A model generated the notes under the pieces. The model saw only the letters and a list, made by a program, of their open reading frames with translations, was not told the origin of the DNA and ran no database searches. From Alkalicoccus saliphilus (GTDB lineage Bacteria > Bacillota > Bacilli > Bacillales > Salisediminibacteriaceae): DNA of 64,000 nucleotides. A program made the position numbers and the translations under genes. The stretch is taken from positions 1 to 64,000 of the forward strand of contig NZ_PZJJ01000012.1 in the NCBI RefSeq assembly GCF_003044065.1. Reading direction: 5' to 3'. Positions within the stretch are counted from its first letter, which is position 1; the number at the start of each line of letters is the position of its first letter. Shown piece by piece: positions 22,251 to 31,841 of the stretch.

Positions 22251-24581
22251 ATGCAGGAACTTACAAAAGACCTCATTATGGAAATAATTAAAGGAGCGGA
22301 TAAACCGCTTTCCATGAAAGATATAGAAGCAGAGGCAGGCCTTGAGGATGCCGAACGTTTTAAAGAAGGCATGAAACTGCTGAACGAGCTTGAGGAAGAA
22401 GGAGAGCTCGTAAGAACAAGAACGAACCGTTACGGTATTCCGCAGAAGATGAACTTGATGCGGGGAGAAGTAATCATGAATCCAAAAGGGTTTGCCTTTA
22501 TAAAAACAGACGACCAGGAAGAGGATATTTTTGTCGCACCGGGCGAATTAAACGGGGCGATGAATAAGGACAAAGTACTTGTACGCCTGCAGCAGGAATC
22601 GGGAGGCGCCCGTCAGGAAGGAACAATCATCCGGATACTGGAGCGTGGAACAACACAAACAGTCGGTACGTTCAGTGATGACAAATATTTTGGATTCGTT
22701 ATCCCTGATGACAAGCGCATCCCTTCCGATATTTTCATTCCGAAAAACCAGACACTTGGGGCTGTAGACGGCCACAAAGTTGTTGTGGAAATAACCAAAT
22801 ATGCAGAAGGACGCATGAATGCAGAGGGGCATATATCAAAAATTCTCGGCCATAAAAACGATCCGGGAGTAGATATTATATCTGTTATTCATAAACACGG
22901 ACTTCCGGGAGAATTTCCGGATGATGTGATCGAGCAGGCTAACGGGGTGCCGGATGAGATTGACCCGAAAGATCTGGAAAACCGCCGGGATCTCCGGGAG
23001 GAAACGATCGTTACGATCGATGGAGCGGATGCGAAGGATCTGGATGATGCCGTTCAGGTGAAACGACTTGATAATGGGAATTATCTTCTCGGAGTACACA
23101 TTGCAGACGTTTCCCACTATGTCGGTGAAAATTCCCCGATTGACCGGGAAGCTTATGAAAGAGGAACGAGCAGCTATTTAGTGGACCGGGTCATACCGAT
23201 GATTCCACACCGCCTCTCCAATGGCATCTGTTCTTTGAATCCGCAGGTGGATCGCCTGACGCTCTCCTGTGATATGGAAATTACACCTCAGGGGGAAGTC
23301 GTTAACCACGACATTTACGAAAGCGTCATCCGGACGAATGAGCGGATGACTTATACGGACGTCCGTAAAATTTTAGAAGAAGAAGACGAGGAAGTAACAA
23401 AACGCTACGAGTCTCTCGTTCCTTTCTTTAAAAATATGGAGGACCTTGCAGCGATACTCCGCAAAAAACGTTTCGACCGGGGAGCCATTGATTTTGACTT
23501 CAAGGAAGCCCAGGTGCTCGTGGATGAAGAAAGTAATCCTGTAGATGTTGTTATCCGTGAAAGAAGTGTAGCCGAACGGCTGATTGAAGAATTTATGCTT
23601 GCTGCAAACGAAACGATAGCCGAGCACTTTCACTGGATGAAGCTTCCGTTTGTTTACCGTATCCACGAAGATCCGGATGAAGCGAAGCTGAACCAGTTTC
23701 TCGAGTTCATTACGAATTTCGGTTACGTAGTAAAAGGAACTTCCAACTCTGTTCATCCGAGGGCGCTGCAGGAACTGCTGGAAAGTGTTAAAGGAGAATC
23801 AGAGGAAACGGTAATCAATACGATGATGCTCCGTTCGTTAAAACAGGCAAAATATGATCCAGGAAACGTCGGCCACTTCGGTCTGGCAGCGGAATTCTAC
23901 ACGCACTTCACGTCACCGATCCGCCGGTATCCGGACCTCATCGTCCACCGTCTTATCCGAACCTATTTGATCGAAGGGAAAACAGGCAGGAAGACCGTGG
24001 AAAAGTGGGAGGAAAAACTTCCGGAAATAACAAAGCACTCCTCGGAAATGGAACGCAGGGCAGAAGATGCTGAGCGCGAAACAGATGAGCTTAAGAAGGT
24101 TCAGTATATGGAAGATAAAGTCGGCGAGGAATATTCGGGCATTATAAGCAGTGTGACAAATTTTGGACTGTTTGTACGTCTGCCGAATACGATCGAAGGA
24201 CTCGTCCATGTCAGCTATTTGACGGACGACTATTATCATTTCGACCAGTCCAATTATATTATGACCGGCGAGCGTACTGCCAATACGTTCCGTATCGGCG
24301 ATGAAATTGAAGTCCGCGTGGCGAACGTCAACGTGGATGAGCGGGTTATTGATTTTGAAGTAATTGGTATGAAGCCGCGTAAAATCCGCCGGAAAGAAAC
24401 GCCGCGGGTTATTGAAACAAACAAAGGTGAAGGAAAAGCAAAAAAAGAAAAGAAGGAAAAAGGAAAAGGCATCGATCTGAAGCAGGGTAAAGAAGGAAAA
24501 GGACCGAAGAAAAAGAAAAAGAAAGCTTTTTACGAAAATCTCCCGAAAAAGCAGCGTAATAAAGCGAAAAAGAAAAAATAG
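22251..24581 (+). CDS. rnr: Ribonuclease R
   Basis: A 776-residue 3'-5' exoribonuclease. In order: an N-terminal winged helix (1-65), cold-shock-type OB domains (about 80-215), the RNB catalytic domain with [15 protein letters not shown] holding the metal-binding Asp cluster, an S1 domain (about 620-700) and a very Lys-rich tail that binds RNA. It degrades structured RNA and works with SmpB and tmRNA on stalled messages, matching its neighbours. The start follows AAAGGAGACC. Confidence 0.96.
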   Translation: MQELTKDLIMEIIKGADKPLSMKDIEAEAGLEDAERFKEGMKLLNELEEEGELVRTRTNRYGIPQKMNLMRGEVIMNPKGFAFIKTDDQEEDIFVAPGELNGAMNKDKVLVRLQQESGGARQEGTIIRILERGTTQTVGTFSDDKYFGFVIPDDKRIPSDIFIPKNQTLGAVDGHKVVVEITKYAEGRMNAEGHISKILGHKNDPGVDIISVIHKHGLPGEFPDDVIEQANGVPDEIDPKDLENRRDLREETIVTIDGADAKDLDDAVQVKRLDNGNYLLGVHIADVSHYVGENSPIDREAYERGTSSYLVDRVIPMIPHRLSNGICSLNPQVDRLTLSCDMEITPQGEVVNHDIYESVIRTNERMTYTDVRKILEEEDEEVTKRYESLVPFFKNMEDLAAILRKKRFDRGAIDFDFKEAQVLVDEESNPVDVVIRERSVAERLIEEFMLAANETIAEHFHWMKLPFVYRIHEDPDEAKLNQFLEFITNFGYVVKGTSNSVHPRALQELLESVKGESEETVINTMMLRSLKQAKYDPGNVGHFGLAAEFYTHFTSPIRRYPDLIVHRLIRTYLIEGKTGRKTVEKWEEKLPEITKHSSEMERRAEDAERETDELKKVQYMEDKVGEEYSGIISSVTNFGLFVRLPNTIEGLVHVSYLTDDYYHFDQSNYIMTGERTANTFRIGDEIEVRVANVNVDERVIDFEVIGMKPRKIRRKETPRVIETNKGEGKAKKEKKEKGKGIDLKQGKEGKGPKKKKKKAFYENLPKKQRNKAKKKK

Positions 24582-24587
24582 GGAGCA

Positions 24588-24613
24588 TAGGGACCGGTGC
24601 TTCCGGTCCCTGA
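24588..24613 (+). other. Hairpin between rnr and smpB
   Basis: GGGACCGG and CCGGTCCC pair perfectly around TGCTT. No T-run follows, so it is more likely an mRNA processing or stability element than a terminator. Confidence 0.45.
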
Positions 24614-24636
24614 ACAACTGCAGAGGGGGGAAAAAG

Positions 24637-25104
24637 ATGGCCACAGAAGGAAAACAGATTGCGCAGAACAAAAAAGCCAATCATGATTATCATATAGAAG
24701 AAACCTTTGAAGCGGGAATTGTGCTGACAGGCACTGAAATCAAATCCATCCGGAACCGGCGGGTAAACTTGAAGGAAGCATTTGCGAGAGTTTCCAACGG
24801 CGAAGTCTGGGTGCACAACATGCACATCAGTGAGTATGAGCAGGGAAACCGTTATAATCATGATCCTATCCGGCCGCGGAAGCTGCTTCTGCACCGAAAG
24901 CAGATCAATCAGCTGATCGGTCAGACCCAGCAGAAAGGCTACACTATTGTGCCGCTTAAGATGTACATTAAAAACGGCGTAGCCAAACTGCTTATCGGAC
25001 TCGGTAAAGGTAAAAAGAAATATGATAAGCGGGAAGACCTGAAGCGGAAGGATGCAAAACGGGATATTCAGCGTGCAATGAAAGATGCCCAGCTTGGACG
25101 CTGA
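24637..25104 (+). CDS. smpB: SsrA-binding protein SmpB
   Basis: A 155-residue RNA-binding protein that delivers tmRNA to stalled ribosomes. Conserved blocks [13 protein letters not shown]-type ([11 protein letters not shown]), [16 protein letters not shown] and the basic tail [16 protein letters not shown] are present. The start follows AGAGGGGGG. It is followed 80 bp later by the tmRNA gene, its partner. Confidence 0.97.
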   Translation: MATEGKQIAQNKKANHDYHIEETFEAGIVLTGTEIKSIRNRRVNLKEAFARVSNGEVWVHNMHISEYEQGNRYNHDPIRPRKLLLHRKQINQLIGQTQQKGYTIVPLKMYIKNGVAKLLIGLGKGKKKYDKREDLKRKDAKRDIQRAMKDAQLGR

Positions 25105-25184
25105 CGGCTTGACTGTATATACAGGTGTGTTATAATTAGTAATAGAGTTAAGGGAAATATTCTCCTTAACGTTCTTAATTTCAA

Positions 25185-25551
25185 GGGGACGTTCTGGATT
25201 CGACAGGGATAGGTCGGACTTACGTGGCGAGTCGAGCTGAGTGTCCTCGTAAAAACGCTCACACGCCTATAGTTGGCAAACAAGAAGAAAACTTCGCACT
25301 AGCAGCGGCGTAACAACCCTGCTTGCGGTTCCTCCCTTCATCACCCACGTGAAGGTATAAGGGACTCACTCTAAGTGGGATACGCTGTCTTTCCTCCACC
25401 TGGGGAAAGACAGAAGAGACCAATCAGGTTAGCCATACGGAAGCCCGTTGATTGGCTGAAGTATCGGCGAATTATAATAAATCAACTACACTCGTAGAAG
25501 CGTAAGTCACGTTATCTCTGGACGCGGGTTCAATTCCCGCCGTCTCCACCA
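25185..25551 (+). ncRNA. ssrA: Transfer-messenger RNA (tmRNA)
   Basis: About 367 nt. The 5' end GGGGAC pairs with GTCTCC before the encoded CCA (25549-25551), and the 3' part has a T-arm GCGGGTTCAATTCCCGC, together forming the tRNA-like domain. The tag reading frame begins at GGC 25275 and ends at TAA 25311-25313, giving the degradation tag (A)GKQEENFALAAA after the charged alanine. The ALAAA end is the form recognised by ClpXP. Several pseudoknot-capable blocks follow the frame. Confidence 0.96.
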
Positions 25552-25576
25552 TACATAGCCTATGGTGGTTTTTTTA
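25544..25576 (+). terminator. tmRNA terminator
   Basis: CCACCATA and TATGGTGG pair perfectly around CATAGCC, followed by seven T residues. The 5' arm includes the encoded CCA end of the tmRNA. Confidence 0.88.
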
Positions 25577-25715
25577 TGTTTGAGTGCTGTTGATATTACA
25601 GGGAACTCCGCTGCCAGTCAGCGGGCCGCGGAGGAGACAGCTGAAAGTTTGTTCCGCTGTAAGATAAAATAAAAAGCTGCAGACAAGCCTTTATTAACAG
25701 GGCTTTTCTGTCAGG

Positions 25716-26119
25716 TTGTTGAACAAGTGCTTTTTTAGTATAGATAGGCGGTTCTTTGCTTTCGCCTCCACAGGGCGCTTTCCGGGCGGGCCGGCTTCAG
25801 CTAATTTCTTCCTCCCAAACGGATCTTCTGCTCGTCCTTCATCGCCCCGGAGTCACCTGCTGCAGCTCCAGCAGGAAAATAAAAAGAAGGTTTCTCTTCT
25901 AAAAAACGTATTGATTCCGCCCTTTCTTCCATTCAGGAGAGGTTTTCCCTCCGGAACGTCCGGCGGGGACGCCGGTGGGAATAAGCGAAGTCGGAAGATC
26001 CTTTTCCATGGCCGCAGGGCAAACAGCTGAAGACAAGCCCACGGCAAGCTTCCGCCGGGGAGTGCAGGAGGGGCTATTACGCTGAAATTATTATTTTGAA
26101 AGCAGGACTTAATCAACAC
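25716..26119 (+). mobile_element. MITE-like dispersed repeat, full copy B
   Basis: About 404 bp. The left end TTGTTGAACAAGT and the reverse complement of the right end, GTGTTGATTAAGT, are imperfect terminal inverted repeats. Internally there is a left block (TTCGCCTCC to GGAGTCACC) and a right block (AACAGCTGAAGACAAGCCCACGG to GAGTGCAGGAGG) also found in the copy at 29757. No transposase is encoded. On both sides lie related hairpin sequences, GCAGACAAGCC-TTATTAACAGG (25678-25712 and 26122-26156). It fills the gap between ssrA and the glycerophosphodiesterase gene. Confidence 0.6.
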
Positions 26120-26121
26120 AC

Positions 26122-26163
26122 TTGCAGACAAGCCCTTATTAACAGGACTTGTCTGCAGTTTTT
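26122..26163 (+). terminator. Terminator-like hairpin
   Basis: TGCAGACAAG and CTTGTCTGCA pair perfectly around a 13-nt loop and are followed by seven T on the plus strand, next to the end of the minus-strand gene. A decayed version of the same hairpin is at 25678-25712, on the other side of the repeat element. Confidence 0.65.
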
Positions 26164-27192
26164 TTATTCTCTTTCTTCAAGCACGTTCTGCATACGGTCA
26201 GGATAGTCGGTGAAAAGGCCGGTGACCCCCCAGTCGAGCAGACGGTCCATGTCCTCTTCTTCGTTAATAGTATAAACGTGAACCTCGAAGCCTTCATCGC
26301 GTGCAGTCTGTACGAAGGACTCATCAATGACTTCCGTACCGTCATAGTACTCAAGATGAAGCCCCATACCGTCAGCGTACTCAGCAATCTCAGCAAAGTC
26401 TTCTTCCGTCATGTCATCAGGGGCAGGCGTAATGTCGAGCCACTCTTCCATTTCGCCGGTTTCTTCATCCACTTCCCACCAGAGAAGCTGTACGAGTGGG
26501 ATAGAGTCATTCAACTCTTTTATTTCTTCCAGGCTGTCCTGATGGAACGACTGAATAATAATATTCCCTGATTCATCAAAGCCGTATTCTTCGATCAGTT
26601 CCACCATCGGTTCTTCCATGTCCTCATTCAAATAAGTGGATTTTGTTTCGATATAATAATTTTCGGAGTCCCCGAATTCCTCAAAGATTTCTTCGAGTGT
26701 CAGAATTTCCACTCCTTCAAAGCTTTCATCCGCCTGATCCGGATATTCTTCATTAAACCAGGAACCGGCGTCAAGCTCCTTCAGCTCATCGAGCGTATGA
26801 TCACCGATTTCACCTTCTCCGTCTGTCGTACGATCAATTTCATCATCGTGAAAAGCGACAAGCTCGCCATCAGACGTCATTTGAATGTCCAGTTCAAGCC
26901 AGTCAGCGTTCATTTCAATCGCTTTTTCAAGAGCCGGCATCGTTTGTTCAGGAGCGTGGCCGCTTGCTCCACGGTGGGCAATGACAGCTGCCTGACTCTC
27001 TTCTTCTTCTGAAGAGTCGTCATTCACTTCAGCCTCTTCATCATTTTCTTCCTGTACATTGTCTGCTTCGTTGTTTTCCGGCTCTTCTTCTGACATGTTG
27101 TTGTTCTGGTTTTCATTTACGTCTGATTGATCTTCAGCTCCGCATCCTGTAAGAAAAATTGCTGCTGCTGCGGTTAAGTAATACTTTTTCAT
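26164..27192 (-). CDS. Glycerophosphodiester phosphodiesterase lipoprotein
   Basis: A 342-residue exported enzyme that splits glycerophosphodiesters to glycerol-3-phosphate and an alcohol. A lipoprotein signal (MKKYYLTAAAAIFLTGCG, lipobox LTGC) is followed by a linker of about 60 residues that is nearly all Glu, Asp and Asn. The GDPD domain then starts at VIAHRGASGHAPEQT, with catalytic His and Arg, WLELDIQMTSDGELVAFHDD carrying metal ligands and the second His, and a C-terminal VTGLFTDYPD. The start is the ATG at 27192 behind AAAGGAGAG. The acidic surface suits a salt-adapted extracellular protein. Confidence 0.92.
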   Translation of the reverse strand: MKKYYLTAAAAIFLTGCGAEDQSDVNENQNNNMSEEEPENNEADNVQEENDEEAEVNDDSSEEEESQAAVIAHRGASGHAPEQTMPALEKAIEMNADWLELDIQMTSDGELVAFHDDEIDRTTDGEGEIGDHTLDELKELDAGSWFNEEYPDQADESFEGVEILTLEEIFEEFGDSENYYIETKSTYLNEDMEEPMVELIEEYGFDESGNIIIQSFHQDSLEEIKELNDSIPLVQLLWWEVDEETGEMEEWLDITPAPDDMTEEDFAEIAEYADGMGLHLEYYDGTEVIDESFVQTARDEGFEVHVYTINEEEDMDRLLDWGVTGLFTDYPDRMQNVLEERE

Positions 27193-27461
27193 CAAATCTC
27201 TCCTTTTTCCTGTTGTTGGATGTGTATGTTTATTGGAGGGACGTCCCGCAGAGTAGTATAGCAGACTCATAGGAACTTTCAATGGAAGAGGAATACCATT
27301 ATGACACCGGGAAAGTAGGGTTTCTTCCAGCAAATAGCCAAAAGAAAATCATAATAACCAAATATATGTAGTATACTGATATAAATTAATTTAGAAATCA
27401 TAAACTTCCTGGAAAAAAACCGTTTGAAAAAAGGTAATACTACGAAAAGGAGTGTTAAGAA

Positions 27462-28907
27462 ATGAAATCTTACGAAGATATGGCACTTCATACAGACCTT
27501 TATCAGCTGACAATGATGCAGACCTATGTTTTAAAAGGGCTTCAGGATCAGAAAGTTGTGTTTGATATGTTTTTTCGAAGCCTGCCGTTCGGTCATGGCT
27601 ATGCCGTTTTCGCTGGTCTCGAACAGATAATAGACTATTTAACGCAACTTTCGTTTTCAGAGGAAGATATAGCATATCTCAAGTCTCTCGGATTTAAGAA
27701 AGAATTCACCGACCTTTTAAGCGACTTTCGTTTTACCGGGGACGTATATTCGATGAAAGAGGGAGAGATTATCTTCCCGAATGAACCGGTGTTGACAGTG
27801 GAGGGACGGATTGTTGAAGCGCTGCTGATTGAAACGGCTCTTTTAAATATTTTCAACCATCAGACGCTTATTGCAACGAAAGCTTCCCGGATTAAGCAGA
27901 TAACCGGTGAAAAAAAGACAGTAGATTTTGGAGCCAGGCGGGGGCATGGACCCGGGGCCTCACTCTATGGGGCGAGAGCTGCTGCTATCGGCGGGATGGA
28001 AGGCACCTCACTCGTCAAAGCAGGGAAAATGTTTCATATACCTGTTGTCGGAACTATGTCTCATGCATTTGTACAAAGTTTTGAAAAAGAACAGCAGGCA
28101 TTCATGGCGTATGCCGAGGAAAACGAAGGAAACGTTGTACTGCTGGTTGACACATTTAATACATTAAAAAGTGGCGTGCCCAATGCCATCAGAACAGCAG
28201 AAGAGCTGAAAAAACGGGGGAAAAGGGTGGATGCGATCAGGCTGGACAGCGGAGACATGGCCTATTTATCGAAGGAAGCCCGTAAAATGCTGGATGGAAG
28301 TGGATTTCCGGACATTAAAATAGCTGCGTCAGGAGACCTGGATGAATATATTATCTCCGAGCTGGAAAGTCAGGGAGCAGCTATAGATATGTATGCGGTC
28401 GGGACGAAGCTGATTACCGCTTTCGATCAGCCATCGTTAGGCGGGGTCTATAAACTTGTGGAAGTGGAAGATGAAGGGAAAAGAAGACCGAGAATAAAGC
28501 TTTCGGATAACATAGAAAAAATTATTACTCCCGGCAGAAAAAAGCCGTATCGGATTCTTAACAGCAGAACCGGCAGAGTGGAAGGAGATTATATAGCTCT
28601 CGCTGATGAAAAAGTCCCGCAGCAGGGCAGAAACCTCCTGTTGTTTGATCCCATTTATACATGGAAACAAAAAACAGTGGAAGATTACGAAGCGGTAGAA
28701 CTCCAGGAAAAAGTCATAGAGAAAGGAAAAAAGATTACGGTCCACCCGGATATACAGGAAATAAGAAGCTACAGGGAAAAGGCGTTAAGCCGTTTCTGGG
28801 AAGAACATAAAAGAAAAAGTAATCCGCAGGTGTATTATGTCGACCTTTCTGTGGATCTCTGGAGGCTTAAAAACAAGATGATTGAAGCAGCGCGCAGTTA
28901 TTATTAG
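27462..28907 (+). CDS. pncB: Nicotinate phosphoribosyltransferase
   Basis: A 481-residue enzyme joining nicotinate and PRPP to nicotinate mononucleotide in NAD salvage. It has DLYQLTMMQTYVLKG near the N-terminus, DFGARRGHGP with the conserved His/Arg region and RLDSGDMAYLS with the phosphate-binding Asp-Ser-Gly. The start follows AAAGGAGTG. It stands alone, divergent from the glycerophosphodiesterase gene. Confidence 0.94.
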   Translation: MKSYEDMALHTDLYQLTMMQTYVLKGLQDQKVVFDMFFRSLPFGHGYAVFAGLEQIIDYLTQLSFSEEDIAYLKSLGFKKEFTDLLSDFRFTGDVYSMKEGEIIFPNEPVLTVEGRIVEALLIETALLNIFNHQTLIATKASRIKQITGEKKTVDFGARRGHGPGASLYGARAAAIGGMEGTSLVKAGKMFHIPVVGTMSHAFVQSFEKEQQAFMAYAEENEGNVVLLVDTFNTLKSGVPNAIRTAEELKKRGKRVDAIRLDSGDMAYLSKEARKMLDGSGFPDIKIAASGDLDEYIISELESQGAAIDMYAVGTKLITAFDQPSLGGVYKLVEVEDEGKRRPRIKLSDNIEKIITPGRKKPYRILNSRTGRVEGDYIALADEKVPQQGRNLLLFDPIYTWKQKTVEDYEAVELQEKVIEKGKKITVHPDIQEIRSYREKALSRFWEEHKRKSNPQVYYVDLSVDLWRLKNKMIEAARSYY

Positions 28908-29011
28908 ATGCAGTTTCCCTGAAACAGTGTTTATAAATCCTTACTGCAGCTTTTAAAATTGATATTTCCTGTTATGAACAGCGGTGTGAAAAAGAAAGCA
29001 GCAGCCGGAAA

Positions 29012-29686
29012 TTAAGTCTGCCGCTGAAGTCGGTTTATAACGGTTCCGAAGCCTAATATGCAAACACCAGCAAAAATATAAAATCCTGGCTGCACAGTAA
29101 CGAGAAATAAATGAGGCAGCCGTTCCACCAGGCTGATTAAAAACTGAATCAGCATCCATACGGAGAGAATATAAAAGCTTCCTGAATTCTCCTTGAGCCG
29201 GAAAAGCATAACCAGGCCGATAAAAGACACAATCATGGAATATAAAGCAGCAGGATGGGAAACCGGAAGCCAGGATATATCCACACCGGCCGGCTGTGTA
29301 AGGAAGGTATAAACAATATCTGCTGAAAACAGCACAAATGCGATACCGGATATAAGTGAGGCTGCACTCGTGCCTTTTTTCCGCATGTCATAAAGTACAG
29401 CAGTCAGCATAACGATAACAGCTGCAGCGGCTTCTCTGGTGCCGGAAGGATAACTGAGCACAACAAGTGGATCCCGGAAAAGCAGAGGAAGCTGGAACAG
29501 TCCTGTACTGAAAATTAATGTAAAAAGCCCCCACAGGTACGCATTCTGTACGCCGTCCCGTGCGGGCAGGTCTTCTTTTAAAGGAGAAAAATAACGCAGA
29601 AGAACAAAAGCTGCAGCGAACGCTGCCACAGCAAAGAGCATGTACAGCTGGATAAGCACCGGACCGACCATCCAGGCCTGATTCAT
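29012..29686 (-). CDS. Hypothetical multi-pass membrane protein
   Basis: A 224-residue protein with about seven hydrophobic segments (for example VLIQLYMLFAVAAFAAAFVLL and the last one FLVTVQPGFYIFAGVCILGF) and short polar loops. No family is recognised and no catalytic motif is visible. The ATG at 29686 follows AAAGGA by 8 bp; an ATG three codons earlier overlaps the ribosome site. It has its own strand and flanking gaps, so it is probably transcribed alone. Confidence 0.65.
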   Translation of the reverse strand: MNQAWMVGPVLIQLYMLFAVAAFAAAFVLLRYFSPLKEDLPARDGVQNAYLWGLFTLIFSTGLFQLPLLFRDPLVVLSYPSGTREAAAAVIVMLTAVLYDMRKKGTSAASLISGIAFVLFSADIVYTFLTQPAGVDISWLPVSHPAALYSMIVSFIGLVMLFRLKENSGSFYILSVWMLIQFLISLVERLPHLFLVTVQPGFYIFAGVCILGFGTVINRLQRQT

Positions 29687-29756
29687 AATAAACATTCCTT
29701 TCAGAGTAATCTCTGTTCAATATACGCGGAGGGAGTGCGCCTCCGCTATAAAAGTC

Positions 29757-30143
29757 TGTTGATAAAGTATTTTTTCATGTATGGATATACACTACCCAGC
29801 GTTCGCCTCCCGGGACGCTTTCCGGGAGGGCCGGGCTCAGCTAATTTCTTCCTCCCAATGCTCGGAAGAAATGGATCTTCGCCTCGTCCTTTATCGCCCA
29901 GGAGTCGTCCCTGCGGCTGCTGCAGGGAAATTAAAAAAGGTTTTTTGCGATGAAAAATCTCTCTTTATAAAGCTGTTTTCTCCAATAAAGAGATGGTTTT
30001 CTTTCCGACACGGCGGAGGCGCAGCGCAGTCAGACCACGGCGCAGGCCAAACAGCTGAAGACCAGCCCCACGGCAGGCTCGGTAAGAGAAGGAGCTTATA
30101 CAACGACTGGAATAAATATTAGCCACCGATCATTTAATCAACA
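29757..30143 (+). mobile_element. MITE-like dispersed repeat, full copy C
   Basis: About 387 bp. The left end TGTTGATAAAGT and the reverse complement of the right end, TGTTGATTAAAT, are terminal inverted repeats matching those of copy B. The left block (TTCGCCTCCCGGGACGC to GGAGTCGTCC) and right block (AACAGCTGAAGACCAGCCCCACGG) are shared with copy B. No open frame of note. AAAAGTCTG occurs on both flanks. Confidence 0.6.
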
Positions 30144-30150
30144 AACTGAA

Positions 30151-30180
30151 AAGTCTGTCCAGCCGAAGCTGGACAGACTT
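30151..30180. terminator. Perfect hairpin, likely terminator
   Basis: AAGTCTGTCCAGC and GCTGGACAGACTT (13 bp) with a CGAA tetraloop. It lies 88 bp past the end of the minus-strand dipeptidase gene and against the repeat element. The flanking T/A runs are short, so the strength is uncertain. Confidence 0.6.
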
Positions 30181-30268
30181 CTTAAATAATGATAAAGCGC
30201 TCAGTCTGGAATTACTCAGGCAGCCCACAGTGATTTCAGGAATATCCTGAAAGAGCAGAGGAGGCCGA

Positions 30269-31639
30269 CTACATTCTGCCGGCACTTTGGTAAAAGCGGG
30301 TTAAAACATCCATGCCTTTGGCAAAATGCTCCAGCGGAAAGCTTTCATTCGGTGAATGGAGGTTATCTTCGGGGGTGCCAAAGCCGAGAAGAACGACAGG
30401 TATCTGGAAGAGACTGTCGATCGTTTCTACAACCGGAATAGAACCGCCGAGACGAACAAATACTGTTTCTCTGCCAAAAGCTTCGGCATAGCTGTCCGCT
30501 GCCTTCAAAAGAAGCGGATGGTTTGGATCTACTTTATACGCACGGGCAGCAAGTGCTTCCCGCTTAATTTCGGCTGTTACACCGGCAGGCAGATTCTTTT
30601 CAATAAAAGCCACGAGAGCGTCCTGCACCTGTTTCGGTTCCTGGCCGGGAACGAGACGGCACGTCAATTTGGCCGTTGCTTCTGAAGGAATGATGGTTTT
30701 CGTCCCCTCCCCCTGATAGCCGCCAAAAATGCCGTTTACTTCGAGAGTCGGTCTTGCCATCGTATGCTCTTTTGCGGTAAAGCCTTTTTCAGAAGCTGTT
30801 TACGGAATGCCGGTGGAAACAGGATAGTCCTCTCCCGGCGCCTCGTTCATAAGCTTACGTTCTTCACCGGTAAGGGTTTCTATCCCCTCATAAAAACCGG
30901 GAACCGTTACAGTTTCCTCCGTATTTTTCATAGAGGCAAGCAGCTGGGCGAGTGCCATTGCCGGGTTTTTAACTGCTCCACCGTAGAGACCGGAATGAAG
31001 GTCGCGGTCTGGTCCCTTTACTGTTACTTCAAGACCGGTAAAACCTTTCAGTCCGTAAAGAATAGTTGGAATTCCTTTATCCACCATACCCGAGTCGGAA
31101 ATCAGGGAAAAATCTGCTTTCAGCAGTTCCTGGTTATCTTCTAAAAAGCTGTACAGGTTTTCACTGCCGATTTCCTCCTCTCCTTCGATAATAACTTTTA
31201 CATTCACGGGCAGGCGTCCCTCTGTCTGCATCATCGCTTCAAATACGGCCAGGTGCATGAATACCTGTCCTTTGTCATCACTGGCCCCGCGGGCAAACAG
31301 TCTTCCATCACGCACTGCTGGAGAAAACGGTGGTGTTTCCCATAATTCATACGGGTCGGCCGGCTGCACATCATAATGACCGTAAAAAAGTGCAGTCGGC
31401 GCTCCCTCCGCTGCCTGGCTGTATTCTGCATACACGAGAGGATGACCTCCAGTTTCCCGTCGTTCTACAAGGTCAAATCCGATCTCATGTAAATAATCCA
31501 TTAAAAAGACGACTGCTTCGTCCATACTTTCTTTTTTGGATGGATCTGTACTGATGCTGTCAATGGCCAGGAAGTCTCCCAGCTTTTTTAATAACCTTTC
31601 TTCATGCTCTTTTAAATACTGCTGTACTGCTTCACTCAT
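30269..31639 (-). pseudogene. M20 family dipeptidase, interrupted by a TAA codon
   Basis: The frame would code for a 456-residue zinc metallopeptidase of the M20 dipeptidase group. N-terminal metal-site motifs are intact: LFYGHYDVQPADP, GASDDKGQ and EGEEEIGSEN. After TGIP a TAA stop (30800-30802) interrupts the frame. The same frame continues without any shift as TASEKGFTAKEHTMARPTLEVNG, then the family's GIFGGYQGEGTKT, LTCRLVPGQ and the C-terminal RLGGSIPVVE metal ligand region. One base change (for example GAA to TAA) explains this. Unless it is a sequence error, the product is truncated after 279 residues and lacks part of the dimerisation and catalytic domains. Confidence 0.85.
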
Positions 31640-31757
31640 GAAGCTTCACTCCTTCGTCTGTCAAATCAATCATCTGTTTCTAAGTTTACCTTTCCAGCAG
31701 AGCTGGTGCAAATATGAACGCATCCTGTCTGAATACGAAGTGAATTCTGAAAACTCA

Positions 31758-31786
31758 TTGCATCAGTGTGTAAAAGTAGTTAAGAT
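31758..31786 (+). promoter_or_regulatory. ilvD promoter
   Basis: TTGCAT (31758-31763), a 17-bp spacer and TAAGAT (31781-31786), 56 bp before the ilvD start. Confidence 0.7.
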
Positions 31787-31841
31787 AAAGGTTATAGTTC
31801 AAGCAAGTATTTGACCGAAAGCAGGAAAGGATGACGAGAAG

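Noticed and set aside
30800-30802. TAA in the M20 dipeptidase as a recoded codon
   Set aside because: No known amino acid is inserted at TAA in bacteria of this type, and the position is not a catalytic Cys; a nonsense mutation or sequence error is simpler.
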